From JAEYFP01 sp964579795 (lineage in GTDB: Bacteria; Bacillota; Clostridia; Lachnospirales; Lachnospiraceae), in the NCBI GenBank assembly GCA_964579795.1, contig CAZOHM010000002.1, positions 45,868 through 109,867 on the forward strand: a DNA stretch of 64,000 nucleotides, given 5' to 3'. Under the pieces are notes generated by a model, which was not told the DNA's origin, did no database searches, and saw only the letters and a program-made list of their open reading frames with translations. The number at the start of each line of letters is the position of its first letter. Within the stretch, counting starts at the first letter, position 1. Shown piece after piece: positions 1-8,883 of this stretch. A program made the position numbers and the translations under genes.

Positions 1-1
1 T

Positions 2-1465
2 GATGTAAAAAAAGAAAAGCAGGATTCTATCATTAATGCATCACTTAAAGTATTTGCAGAGGGTGGATATAAAAATGCAAGTACGGATGTGATTGTGAAG
101 CAGGCAGGAATCTCAAAGGGGCTGCTGTTTCACTATTTTATCAGTAAACAAGGGTTGTATGAGTTCATATTTGACTACAGCGAAAAGTATATGACACTGG
201 AATTGACCCAAACGGTCAAGAAGGATGAAAAGGATTTTTTTGAAATACTGAAACAGATTGAGCTTGCAAAAACCAGAGTTATGAAGAACTATCCTTATAT
301 GCAGCAGTTCCTCAGCAGTGTAAAGTTTGAAACAAGTCCCGAGGCACTGGAAGCATTAGGGGATGCAAGGGATGCCATGACAGGAATCTATAACGCCATC
401 TATAAACAGGGTGACATGACGCGTTTCCATGATTATATTGATGTGAACAGAGTTATCCGAATGATTACATGGATGTCAGAAGGTTATATTAAGGATTGCT
501 TCCGTAACCCGGAACCTAATCTGGATGAGATGCATACAGAATTTGATAAATATCTTTCCATGATTAAGGCACATTTCTATAAGAATATCGAAGAGGAACA
601 ACAGGACGAGGAAGCGGTAGAAGAGCTGATGCCAGAACCAGAGCCTGAACCAGAACCTGAACCTGAACCAGAACCTGAACCTGAGCCAGAGTCGATGCAG
701 GAGCCAGAGCCGATGTCTGAGCCAGAGCCGATACAGGAGCCAGAGCCAATGTCAGAGCCAGAGCCGATACAGGAGCCAGAGCCAATACAGGAGCCTGAGC
801 CGATACAGGAGCCAGAGCCAATGTCAGAACCAGAGCCAATGTCAGAGCCAGAGCCGATGCAGGAGCCAGAGCCAATGTCTGCGCCAGAGTCGATGCAGGA
901 ATTAGAACCGATGTCTGAAATGCAGTCGGAAATGTTAACAGATACAATGCAGGAGCCGTCTTCAGAAGTAACAGATGGGCTGTTGACTGAACAGGTCGAA
1001 TATGCAGATGCATACGAGTACCAGTCTACAGATGCAGCAGAGAGCATGCCAGATTATCCAATAGGGTCTTTTGATGAGCCGCAAACCTTTTATTCTCTTG
1101 ATGAGGCATCATTCTCATCATCTGCTCCGATTACAGTGGATATAGATGGTTATTCAGAAACAGATAGTGTTTCTGTGGCAGATACAAATGCGGATATGAC
1201 TTTTGATGATGAAATGGATCAGAAGCCTGAAGAAATGAAAGAAGCGGTAGAAGAGATAGAGGAAAAAGAAGAAGAACGTCCGCTCCCACCATCCTCTCTT
1301 GGCTCCAATTTGAAATCGTTATTTAAGCAATTCGGAAATAAGAATAATCATAATGGAGGAGCTGGTGGCTCCAGTTCTGGAGGAAATGGTGGAAAAGGAA
1401 ATTCAGAGGATGATTCAATTACCGAACGAGTTCCTTTTGGAAAAGGCACACCGATAACTCAATAG
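2..1465 (+). CDS. TetR/AcrR family regulator with long Pro-Glu repeat tail (5' partial)
   Basis: One-component transcriptional regulator. The reading frame is open back to base 2, and residues upstream of the GTG at 89 read as the first helices of a TetR DNA-binding domain, followed by the helix-turn-helix segment (STDVIVKQAGISKGLLFHYF). The true start therefore lies outside the window. A ligand-binding-type helical domain follows for roughly 150 residues. About 290 further residues are not TetR-like: an acidic P-E-P-E run and P-E-P-M/I-Q/S-E repeats coded at about 634-900, an acidic linker, then a short basic segment (LGSNLKSLFKQFGNKN) and a Gly/Ser/Asn-rich end. The gene converges on the DUF6062 gene with only 4 bases between them. 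The DNA-binding role is well supported; the function of the tail is unknown. Confidence 0.85.
   Translation, partial: DVKKEKQDSIINASLKVFAEGGYKNASTDVIVKQAGISKGLLFHYFISKQGLYEFIFDYSEKYMTLELTQTVKKDEKDFFEILKQIELAKTRVMKNYPYMQQFLSSVKFETSPEALEALGDARDAMTGIYNAIYKQGDMTRFHDYIDVNRVIRMITWMSEGYIKDCFRNPEPNLDEMHTEFDKYLSMIKAHFYKNIEEEQQDEEAVEELMPEPEPEPEPEPEPEPEPEPESMQEPEPMSEPEPIQEPEPMSEPEPIQEPEPIQEPEPIQEPEPMSEPEPMSEPEPMQEPEPMSAPESMQELEPMSEMQSEMLTDTMQEPSSEVTDGLLTEQVEYADAYEYQSTDAAESMPDYPIGSFDEPQTFYSLDEASFSSSAPITVDIDGYSETDSVSVADTNADMTFDDEMDQKPEEMKEAVEEIEEKEEERPLPPSSLGSNLKSLFKQFGNKNNHNGGAGGSSSGGNGGKGNSEDDSITERVPFGKGTPITQ
634..915 (+). repeat. In-frame tandem repeats coding Pro-Glu motifs
   Basis: Imperfect short tandem units (variants of gagccagagccgatg) code for a PEPEPE stretch and then repeats of P-E-P-M/I-(Q/S)-E inside the TetR tail. 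The period is 6 bp at first, then about 15-24 bp. Such repeats are prone to length change by slippage. Confidence 0.85.
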
Positions 1466-1469
1466 CTGA

Positions 1470-2219
1470 CTATCGATTTTCTTTATAAGGACCATCTGCT
1501 GGGTAACCGCCGGTTAATTTCTGCATACTGCGGGGAATTGCATCGCGTGAGGTTTTCCAGTCAGCATCTTTATTACGGTAATCAAATTTATCAACGAACC
1601 AGGAGATATCTTCTTCAATTCGTTTCATATTATTTTCAGTGAGTGCAAACAGCAGTGGGAAGAATTCTTCCTGCTGCTGTTTATTTAGCATGGAGTCAGC
1701 AGCCTGCAGAAGTTCCTTCAGGTGGTGAAGACAAAAGCCATTGCTGTTTTTTAGCAGCTCAGCAAATGTGGAATCATTTTTATACAGATAAAAGAATGTA
1801 TCCATATATCGTTCATAGGTTTTTTCACAGCAGCTGCAGACATAGCAGGAATGCTCTCTTTTTTCGAGAAAGGAAGAAAGGGAGTCAGAGGTATTTTTTT
1901 TGAACATACCTGTATTCTGTGCAGGACGGAAGCTTTTAATTTGTGTAGCAAGCTCGGCATTTGTTTTCTTAATATGAGTCTTTAATATCAGAGCATTTCC
2001 AAGAGAATTTCCGTAATCATACATCATTTGAAGGTGATGTCTACAAAATCCGGCTTTGTCAGTTGCTTCACGAATATCACTTTCCATATAAGAAGCACCC
2101 GATCCTAAGACAAAATCAATTGTATCCTGCTCAAGCTTTCTTTCAATATTGCAAAGAGGACACTCGTCCTTGGCATGAAAGGCGTCATTAAGCGGAATGG
2201 TATATAGTTTTTCTTTCAT
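1470..2219 (-). CDS. DUF6062 family protein with two Cys/His modules
   Basis: A 249-residue protein that I recognise as the DUF6062 family of Clostridia; its function is not known. Two similar modules are visible: C-P-L-C near residue 20 followed by F-C-R-H-H-L near residue 58, and C-Y-V-C-S-C-C near residue 125 followed by F-C-L-H-H-L near residue 162. The spacing suggests two metal-binding sites, which is inference. There is no signal peptide or membrane segment, so it is probably cytoplasmic. A good ribosome site (AAGGAG) precedes the ATG. It is divergent from the PfkB kinase gene and has its own likely promoter at 2276-2304. Confidence 0.75.
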   Translation of the reverse strand: MKEKLYTIPLNDAFHAKDECPLCNIERKLEQDTIDFVLGSGASYMESDIREATDKAGFCRHHLQMMYDYGNSLGNALILKTHIKKTNAELATQIKSFRPAQNTGMFKKNTSDSLSSFLEKREHSCYVCSCCEKTYERYMDTFFYLYKNDSTFAELLKNSNGFCLHHLKELLQAADSMLNKQQQEEFFPLLFALTENNMKRIEEDISWFVDKFDYRNKDADWKTSRDAIPRSMQKLTGGYPADGPYKENR

Positions 2220-2275
2220 GTATCAAAACTCCTTCTTTTTTATTGCACAGATGTACAGATGTGCTCTATTGCTAC

Positions 2276-2304
2276 AGTTTACAGTGTTTTGGCATAATAG
2301 GCAA
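2276..2304 (-). promoter_or_regulatory. Putative sigma-A promoter for the DUF6062 gene
   Basis: On the minus strand TTGCCT (2299-2304) and TAAACT (2276-2281) are separated by 17 bp, about 55 bp upstream of the start codon. Confidence 0.45.
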
Positions 2305-2311
2305 TCATAGA

Positions 2312-2340
2312 TTGCTTAACAGCATAAAATATTATATACT
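2312..2340 (+). promoter_or_regulatory. Putative sigma-A promoter for the PfkB kinase gene
   Basis: TTGCTT (2312-2317) and TATACT (2335-2340) with a 17-bp spacer, about 90 bp before the chosen ATG. Confidence 0.5.
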
Positions 2341-2432
2341 GAATATATAAACATCTGGTTTCTGTTTGATGAAATTTGGAGAAACAGGTGCGACCGGGGT
2401 TTACAATAGACTACAGGAGATGGGGTGTTCAG

Positions 2433-3353
2433 ATGGCAAAATTTGTTGTGGCTGGAATTGTCCAGATTGAAACGATTGTAAAGGTAGAACATATTCCGAT
2501 TCAGTATTATCCGATTGTATCCAGACCAAATTCGATTTTTACAAATATCGGTGGAGATGCATTTAATGAAAGTCTGGCACTGAAGGCACTTGGTGATGAT
2601 GTAGAGTTCATGTCTATGATTGGAAAGAGCGATGCAGCAGGCATACTGAATATTATTAACTCAGAATATGAGCTGGATGTAAAAAATGTTTATCCTACAC
2701 TTGAAAAGACACCGACAGCAGTTGTTCTTTATGATAATGAGAGACAGCAACAGATTTATGAAGACATAAAGAATCTGCGAGAGGCTGAGTATGATATGGA
2801 GGTATTTAAAAAGGAGCTTGCAGATGCGGATGCAGTTGTTCTTGCAAATGCAAATTTCTGCAGACCTCTTGCAAAGGCAGCAAAGGAAGCAGGTAAGACG
2901 CTGGCTATTAATTTCAGGGGATTTTCAGAGGAAAAGGTTCCGTTCAATGATGATATGCTGCATATGGCAGATATTATTTATGTTGGTGATGACAATCTGG
3001 TGGATTCCTCTTATGATTTTGTGAAAAAGCTGGCTGATACTTACGGAACGCAGGTTATTATTCTTGGACAGGGCGCAAATGGACTGATTATCTACTCCAG
3101 GAAGGACGATTTGATTGCGCACTATCATACAGTTAAGACAAATGAGATTGTAAATACAGCTGGAGCAGGTAATTCTCTGTTTTCCTGTTTCATGCATTTC
3201 TATATTGAAACAGGTGATGCAGTACATGCAATTAAAAAAGCACTGTTGTTTGCTTCATATAAGATTGGCTTTATGGGTACCTCGAGCGGATTTTTGACTG
3301 AACAGGAGCTTGAACATTGGTATCAGCTGATTTGGCGTGAAAATCCATTGTAA
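2433..3353 (+). CDS. PfkB family carbohydrate/nucleoside kinase-like protein
   Basis: Ribokinase-fold sugar kinase family protein of 306 residues. The N-terminal FVVAGIVQIETIV strand, the GGDAFNESLALKALGDDV signature and the C-terminal nucleotide-binding stretch (VNTAGAGNSLFSCF) are all present. The usual catalytic aspartate of the G-A-G-D motif is Asn here (codon 3171-3173), so activity is uncertain. I chose the ATG at 2433 because AGGAGA lies 12 bp upstream and because it starts the first beta strand; an in-frame TTG at 2376 would add 19 poorly conserved residues. The substrate cannot be read from the sequence. A terminator-like hairpin follows. Confidence 0.8.
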   Translation: MAKFVVAGIVQIETIVKVEHIPIQYYPIVSRPNSIFTNIGGDAFNESLALKALGDDVEFMSMIGKSDAAGILNIINSEYELDVKNVYPTLEKTPTAVVLYDNERQQQIYEDIKNLREAEYDMEVFKKELADADAVVLANANFCRPLAKAAKEAGKTLAINFRGFSEEKVPFNDDMLHMADIIYVGDDNLVDSSYDFVKKLADTYGTQVIILGQGANGLIIYSRKDDLIAHYHTVKTNEIVNTAGAGNSLFSCFMHFYIETGDAVHAIKKALLFASYKIGFMGTSSGFLTEQELEHWYQLIWRENPL

Positions 3354-3410
3354 TTTTTTCTTGCTATTTTCTTTAAGATACACTACAATAATTGAAATGA
3401 GACTCATGGA

Positions 3411-3439
3411 GAGGCTGTTTGTTGCAAACAGCCTCTTTT
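3411..3439 (+). terminator. Rho-independent terminator after the PfkB gene
   Basis: Perfect 11-bp stem (GAGGCTGTTTG / CAAACAGCCTC) around a TTG loop, followed by TTTT. It lies 36 bp upstream of the uracil permease start, so it could instead attenuate read-through into that gene. Confidence 0.75.
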
Positions 3440-3474
3440 GTGGGGAAAAGACATAATATGCGGAGGAAGAGAAA

Positions 3475-4848
3475 ATGGGTAAAGAAAAAGTCACCATTGG
3501 TGAGAATGGCATCTATGATGCAAAACAGCTTGGAACTTCAAAAATGATTATTTTAGGGTTGCAGCATATGTTCGCAATGTTTGGAGCAACGGTTCTTGTA
3601 CCGGCTTTGACAGGATTGAGCGTATCTACAACCCTTTTGTTTGCAGGATTGGGAACATTGCTGTTCCATCTGTTTACAAAGGGAAAGGTGCCGGCATTTC
3701 TTGGCTCTTCTTTTGCATATCTTGCAGGTTACTGGGCAATCGCACCAAATCAGGAACAGGGACTTCTTCCATATGCCTGCTTCGGTGTTGCATGTTCCGG
3801 CGTTCTGTATTTGATTCTTGCAGGATTGATTAAGGCTTTTGGTGCAAAAAAGGTTATGCGTTATTTCCCGCCGATTGTAACCGGACCGATTATTATTGCG
3901 ATTGGACTGACACTTTCCTCTTCAGCTATTAATAATTGCAAGGATAACTGGCTTGTTGCGGTTGTTGCCATTGTTGTCGTGATTGTGTGCAATATCTGGG
4001 GAAAAGGAATGGTCAAAATTGTTCCAATTATCATGGGTGTTATCGCATCCTATATCGTTGCAGCACTGCTTGGAAAAGTGGATTTTTCAGGTATTGCAAA
4101 TGCAGCCTGGGTAGGTCTTCCTGTTCAGTATGACAGAACAATATTTGCGATATTCAAGTCACCGGATGCATCACTTTTAATTTCTGCAATTATTACAATC
4201 ATGCCGATTGCACTTGCTACAATGGTAGAACATATTGGTGATATTTCTGCAATTTCTTCTACAGTTGGTAAAAACTATATTGAAAGCCCAGGACTTCACA
4301 GAACACTTTGCGGTGATGGATTTGCTACTATTCTTGCTTCTGTCTTTGGCGGTCCTGCAAATACGACATATGGAGAAAACACAGGTGTGCTTTCTCTTAC
4401 AAAAGTATATGATCCACGAGTAATTAGAATTGCTGCTTATTTTGCTATCCTGTTTTCTTTCTCACCAAAGTTTGAGGCATTGATTGCGTCTATGCCAACT
4501 GCAACTGTTGGTGGTGTTTCACTTGTGCTTTACGGTATGATTTCTGCTGTTGGTGTCAGAAATGTTGTAGAGAATCAGGTGGATTTCAAAAAGAACAGAA
4601 ATGTTATTATTGCAGCTTTGATTCTTGTACTTTCCATTGGTGTAAAGTTTACAACAATCTACAATGCAGCAGGGGAAGAAGTGATTTCTTCAGGTATCAA
4701 TTTGACATTCGGAAGCGTTACTGTTTCTCTGTCTGGTCTTGCGGTTGGCGCAATTGTCGGAATTCTTCTGAATGCAATTCTGCCGGGTAAGGATTATGAG
4801 TTTGGTAAGGGAGCACCTGGAGATACAGCTGTTAATTTTGAAGTGTAA
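3475..4848 (+). CDS. uraA: Uracil permease (NCS2 / uracil-xanthine permease family)
   Basis: Inner-membrane proton symporter for uracil or a related nucleobase. At 457 residues it has the family's usual length, with about 14 hydrophobic segments. It opens with ILGLQHMFAMFGATVLVPAL, the typical first helix carrying the QH motif, and has VEHIGDI and GENTGVLSLTKVYDPRVIR in the central and later helices, as in UraA. The RBS GGAGG precedes the ATG. A 16-bp tandem duplication overlaps its stop codon. The gene probably belongs to pyrimidine salvage, but no other pyrimidine gene is nearby, so uracil specificity is inferred from resemblance. Confidence 0.88.
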   Translation: MGKEKVTIGENGIYDAKQLGTSKMIILGLQHMFAMFGATVLVPALTGLSVSTTLLFAGLGTLLFHLFTKGKVPAFLGSSFAYLAGYWAIAPNQEQGLLPYACFGVACSGVLYLILAGLIKAFGAKKVMRYFPPIVTGPIIIAIGLTLSSSAINNCKDNWLVAVVAIVVVIVCNIWGKGMVKIVPIIMGVIASYIVAALLGKVDFSGIANAAWVGLPVQYDRTIFAIFKSPDASLLISAIITIMPIALATMVEHIGDISAISSTVGKNYIESPGLHRTLCGDGFATILASVFGGPANTTYGENTGVLSLTKVYDPRVIRIAAYFAILFSFSPKFEALIASMPTATVGGVSLVLYGMISAVGVRNVVENQVDFKKNRNVIIAALILVLSIGVKFTTIYNAAGEEVISSGINLTFGSVTVSLSGLAVGAIVGILLNAILPGKDYEFGKGAPGDTAVNFEV

Positions 4849-4878
4849 TGAATGATTGAAATAATGAATGATTGAAAT
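4847..4878 (+). repeat. Perfect 16-bp tandem duplication at the uraA stop codon
   Basis: AATGAATGATTGAAAT occurs twice head to tail (4847-4862, 4863-4878), the first copy including the uraA stop. Confidence 0.9.
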
Positions 4879-4893
4879 GGAGAGAACTGAGCG

Positions 4894-6276
4894 ATGCTTC
4901 CAGAACAATTTCTAAATAGAATGGAACATCTTCTTGGCGAGGAATATAAAGCTTTTTTAAAAAGCTATGAGAATACTCAATATAAGGCACTGCGTCTTAA
5001 TCCGCTTAAAGTGGACAGGGCGCAGTTCCTTGTATCTGATAGTCTTCAACCTGTGCCATGGGAGGAAAATGGATTTTACTATACAGCAGAGCTTCAGCCG
5101 GGAAAGCATCCGTATCATGAAGCAGGTGTTTACTATATTCAGGAGCCAAGTGCCATGATGCCGGTAAACTTTTTGGATGTTAAGCCGGGGGAACGGATAC
5201 TTGATTTATGTGCCGCGCCAGGTGGAAAAAGTACGCAGATAGCAGGGAAAATGCAGGGCAGGGGATTGCTTGTATGCAATGAAATTCATCCAGCGCGGGC
5301 AAAAATTTTATCTGAAAACATAGAAAGAATGGGTGTACGTAATGCACTTGTGACAAATGAAACACCGCAAAAACTTGCAGATACTTTTCTGGATTTTTTT
5401 GATAAGGTCCTTGTGGATGCGCCCTGCTCCGGTGAAGGAATGTTTCGTAAGAATGAGGAAGCATTTACTGAGTGGAGTCCTGAAAATGTTATGATGTGTG
5501 CAGAACGGCAGGATGAAATTCTTGACTGCGCTGCGAAGCTGCTGCGTCCGGGAGGAAGACTTGTATATTCGACATGCACGTTTGCACCTGATGAGGATGA
5601 AGGTACAATCTATCGGTTTTTGTGCAGACATCCGGAATATGAAATACTTTCTGTGGAGAAAACAGCCGGGATGGATGACGGTGTTCCTGTGTGGGTACAG
5701 GAAACAGAGAAGAATTCGATACGAGATTCCTTAATAAAGACGATTCGCCTTTGGCCGCATCATATTGCGGGAGAAGGTCATTATGCAGCTGTACTGAAAA
5801 AGGCAGGGGCTGCTCCAAAGGACTTCGTCGGCTACAGTAGATTTGGACTGGAAAAGTGTATCCAAAAACAGAATTATCAGGAGTATCTGCAATTTCAAAA
5901 ACAGTATTTGAAAGTGGAGCTGAAGGGTGTTTATTTAAGATTCGGAGAACAGCTTTATCTGGCACCTGAAAATACGCCTTCGCTTCGCTCTCTGAGAGTA
6001 CTGAGACCAGGTCTGCATCTTGGAACGATTTTAAAAGGACGTTTTGAGCCATCACATGCACTTGCACTTGCTCTTAAACAGGGGGAGTGTGCTCTTACTG
6101 TTTCGCTTTCTTCCAAGGAAAATGAAATCTTGAATTATCTACATGGACAGACTTTTCACCTTGACAAGGAAAAGGGTTGGTATTTGATCTCAGTCGATGG
6201 GTATAGTATTGGCTGGGGAAAACTTGCCGGCGGAATCATGAAAAACCATTATCCAAAGGGACTTCGAAGACCATGA
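4894..6276 (+). CDS. rRNA cytosine-C5 methyltransferase, RsmF/RsmB-NOL1 family
   Basis: S-adenosylmethionine-dependent methyltransferase acting on 16S rRNA cytosine. The N-terminal region (MLPEQFLNRMEHLLG) is the RsmF-type extension. The SAM-binding motif LDLCAAPGGKSTQIA lies at about residues 106-120. Motif IV with a catalytic cysteine (VLVDAPCSGEGMFRK) is at about 172-186, and motif VI with the second cysteine (LVYSTCTFAPDEDE) at about 221-234. The C-terminal 160 residues match the RsmF C-terminal RNA-binding region, ending HYPKGLRR. The start is the first ATG after GGAGAG. Family assignment is firm; the precise target base is not. Confidence 0.88.
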   Translation: MLPEQFLNRMEHLLGEEYKAFLKSYENTQYKALRLNPLKVDRAQFLVSDSLQPVPWEENGFYYTAELQPGKHPYHEAGVYYIQEPSAMMPVNFLDVKPGERILDLCAAPGGKSTQIAGKMQGRGLLVCNEIHPARAKILSENIERMGVRNALVTNETPQKLADTFLDFFDKVLVDAPCSGEGMFRKNEEAFTEWSPENVMMCAERQDEILDCAAKLLRPGGRLVYSTCTFAPDEDEGTIYRFLCRHPEYEILSVEKTAGMDDGVPVWVQETEKNSIRDSLIKTIRLWPHHIAGEGHYAAVLKKAGAAPKDFVGYSRFGLEKCIQKQNYQEYLQFQKQYLKVELKGVYLRFGEQLYLAPENTPSLRSLRVLRPGLHLGTILKGRFEPSHALALALKQGECALTVSLSSKENEILNYLHGQTFHLDKEKGWYLISVDGYSIGWGKLAGGIMKNHYPKGLRRP

Positions 6277-6282
6277 TTTTCA

Positions 6283-6311
6283 TTGACAAATGATATTAAT
6301 TAAAATATATT
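6283..6311 (+). promoter_or_regulatory. Sigma-A promoter for the beta-mannosidase/LacI operon
   Basis: Consensus TTGACA (6283-6288) and TATATT (6306-6311) with a 17-bp spacer. Confidence 0.65.
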
Positions 6312-6332
6312 AAAAACAAGTTAAATAATTAA

Positions 6333-6343
6333 AAACCGGGTTT
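6333..6343 (+). promoter_or_regulatory. Putative LacI-family operator
   Basis: AAACCGGGTTT is palindromic around a central G and sits about 20 bp downstream of the -10 element, a position from which a repressor would block transcription. The LacI-type regulator encoded downstream is the obvious candidate; this is inference. Confidence 0.4.
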
Positions 6344-6364
6344 CGGTGAAGGAGCATATAATAT

Positions 6365-8860
6365 ATGATATTTCAAACATTAAATGGCACATGGCTCATG
6401 AATGAGAAGGGCTCGGAAGCGTATTTAGAGGCAAAAATTCCGGGTTCTGTTTTGTCTGCCCTGCTTGTTCAGCACAGGATACAGGATCCGTTTTTCGGTA
6501 CAAATGAATACGAAGCAAGAGAGCTGTTTCGTCAGGATTATTATTTTTCCCGGGAATTTGAGGTTTTACCTGAGCTCTATGAGCAGGAGCATATCAGACT
6601 CTGCTGCAAGGGAATAGATACGCTTTCTCGTATTTATATTAATGAACTGCCGGTTGGATACACAGAAAATATGCACCGAACCTATAATTTTGAAGTAAAG
6701 AATTTTCTTCGCCCGGGTGTGAATGTGATTACTATAGAGATTCAGTCTCCTTTGAATTATATAGAAAATTATCATACAGGCATGGGAAAATCGATTACTT
6801 ATGTACCACAGGGTGGTATGGCAGGTAATCAGTTTCTGCGAAAGGCTCATTGCATGTTTGGATGGGACTGGGGCGCTCAGCTGCCTGACTGCGGCATATG
6901 GAGAAGTATTGATTTGATTGGATACAGTCTGATCAGACTGGATGAAGTAGAAATCATCCAACATCATGAGAAGCGGAAGGTTATGCTGGAAATTCATGTT
7001 TCAGCAGAGCTGATACGAAAGGGAACCTATATTATTCAGGCAGAGCTTGTGACACCGGATGGACGTGTCAGCGCGATTACGGAAACGATGGTCGGCAACG
7101 AGGTTGTTCTGACAATGGAAGTTGAAAATCCGAAAATCTGGTGGCCGAATGGCTTTGGTGAGCATCCGTTATATACAGTCAGCGTGTTTGCGCTTGATAT
7201 GAACGGAAATCAGTGGGATTCGAAGAGCTATAAAATCGGTCTTCGTACACTGACTGTGAGTCAGGAAAAAGACGAGTTTGGCAAGGAATTCTGTTTTATG
7301 GTAAACGGAGTCAAGATTTTCTCCATGGGAGCAAATTATATTCCGGAGGATTCCATCTATTCCTTTATTACAAAAGAAAAGATTGATTATCTTCTAAAGG
7401 CGGCTGTCAAGAGTAATTTTAATACGATTCGCGTGTGGGGCGGGGGATATTATCCATCCGACACATTTTATGAGCTGTGTGATGAATATGGTCTGATTGT
7501 ATGGCAGGATTTGATGTTTGCCTGCAATGTATATGAATTGACAGAGGACTTCAGGAGAAATATTGAAGCAGAAGCGATTGATAATATTATCAGAATCAGG
7601 CATCATGCATGTCTTGGTTTGATTTGCGGAAATAATGAAATTGAATCTGGCTGGTATCATTGGCCGGATATTATGAATCATTCAGATTCACTAAAGCGCG
7701 ACTATGTGAGAATGTTTGAAGAAATATTCCCTAAAATTGCTGCAGATTATGCACCACAGGTATTTTACTGGCATTCTTCTCCGTCATCAGGTGGAAAGTT
7801 TGATGCACCGGATGATGAGACGCGTGGAGACTGCCATTATTGGGATGTATGGCATGGACAGAAGCCGTTTACTGATTACAGAGAGCATTTTATGAGATTC
7901 TGCTCCGAATTTGGTTTTCAGTCATTTCCATCAATTAAGACGGTTAAGACATTTACAAAAGAAGATGACCGTAATATTTTTTCAGAGGTTATGGAGAGCC
8001 ATCAGAAGAACGATGGGGCAAACGGAAAGCTTCTGTATTATCTTTCAGAGAATTTTCTTTATCCAAAGGATTTTGAGAGCTTATTATATATTACACAAAT
8101 CATGCAGGGAATGGCTGTCAAGTATGGCGTTGAACATTGGAGAAGACAGAGAGGACGCTGCATGGGAACGCTTTACTGGCAGCTTAATGACAGCTGGCCG
8201 GTAGCCTCCTGGTCAAGTATTGACTATTTTGGCAGATGGAAGGCGTTGCAGTATATGGCTAAGGCTTTCTATGCACAGATAGCAGGTTCTATAGAACGAA
8301 CCGGCAATGTCGCAGCTGTTTATATTCAAAATGAGACGCGTGACTTTGAAAGCAGACGTGTGAAAATCAGTTTGCAGACACTTGATTTCCGTCTTCTTCA
8401 TGAGGCAGAGTATGAAGTGGAAATCAGACCGTTTGAACCATTGAAGGTTTGTGAAATTGATTACACCCCATATATTCAGGGTATTGAAAATCAGGTATTT
8501 ATGGAGGCAGTTTTCCTGGATGAGGATGATGTCGTTGTATCTTCTGAAATAGAAGTGTTTGTTCCATATAAGCGCCTGGCATTGGAGGGTTCTTCGATTT
8601 CCTATTCAGTAATTGAGCTTGCAGATGAGTATGTAATTAGGATGATGTCCGGTGGATTTGCTGCTTTTGTTGAACTTGATTTAAGACAGGCCGATGCAGT
8701 TTTCAGTGATAATTTCTTCCACCTGACAAGTAAGAGAGAAAAGGCAGTCAAGCTGAAGAAGTCAGATATCCGCTATCTGAATTATGGAGTACCTGAAATA
8801 CAGAATGGTTATGAGCTGGAACAGCAGCTTGTAATCAGAACATTACGTGATACTTACTAA
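6365..8860 (+). CDS. Beta-mannosidase, glycoside hydrolase family 2
   Basis: Hydrolyses terminal beta-D-mannosyl residues from mannan or N-glycan-derived oligosaccharides. At 831 residues it has the expected length. The N-terminal sugar-binding domain has IPGSVLSALL and DPFFGTNE, typical of beta-mannosidases. FGWDWGAQLPDCGIW and the barrel motif VWGGGYYPSDTFYELCDEYGLIVWQD follow. The acid/base is E425 in C-G-N-N-E and the nucleophile E515 in C-S-E-F-G-F-Q-S, 90 residues apart as in the family. There is no signal peptide, so it acts in the cytoplasm on imported oligosaccharides. AAGGAG lies 10 bp before the ATG. It is followed after 23 bp by a LacI regulator, which probably controls it. Confidence 0.92.
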   Translation: MIFQTLNGTWLMNEKGSEAYLEAKIPGSVLSALLVQHRIQDPFFGTNEYEARELFRQDYYFSREFEVLPELYEQEHIRLCCKGIDTLSRIYINELPVGYTENMHRTYNFEVKNFLRPGVNVITIEIQSPLNYIENYHTGMGKSITYVPQGGMAGNQFLRKAHCMFGWDWGAQLPDCGIWRSIDLIGYSLIRLDEVEIIQHHEKRKVMLEIHVSAELIRKGTYIIQAELVTPDGRVSAITETMVGNEVVLTMEVENPKIWWPNGFGEHPLYTVSVFALDMNGNQWDSKSYKIGLRTLTVSQEKDEFGKEFCFMVNGVKIFSMGANYIPEDSIYSFITKEKIDYLLKAAVKSNFNTIRVWGGGYYPSDTFYELCDEYGLIVWQDLMFACNVYELTEDFRRNIEAEAIDNIIRIRHHACLGLICGNNEIESGWYHWPDIMNHSDSLKRDYVRMFEEIFPKIAADYAPQVFYWHSSPSSGGKFDAPDDETRGDCHYWDVWHGQKPFTDYREHFMRFCSEFGFQSFPSIKTVKTFTKEDDRNIFSEVMESHQKNDGANGKLLYYLSENFLYPKDFESLLYITQIMQGMAVKYGVEHWRRQRGRCMGTLYWQLNDSWPVASWSSIDYFGRWKALQYMAKAFYAQIAGSIERTGNVAAVYIQNETRDFESRRVKISLQTLDFRLLHEAEYEVEIRPFEPLKVCEIDYTPYIQGIENQVFMEAVFLDEDDVVVSSEIEVFVPYKRLALEGSSISYSVIELADEYVIRMMSGGFAAFVELDLRQADAVFSDNFFHLTSKREKAVKLKKSDIRYLNYGVPEIQNGYELEQQLVIRTLRDTY

Positions 8861-8883
8861 GATGAAAAGAGGAATACACAATT

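Noticed and set aside
89..91. GTG at 89 as the start of the TetR gene
   Set aside because: The frame is open upstream and codes for the missing first helices of the DNA-binding domain, so the real start is outside the window.
564..1047. Two minus-strand open frames rich in Ser/Gly or Ala/Leu opposite the Pro-Glu repeats
   Set aside because: Their low-complexity composition is simply the reverse reading of the repeat DNA; no ribosome site and no family features.
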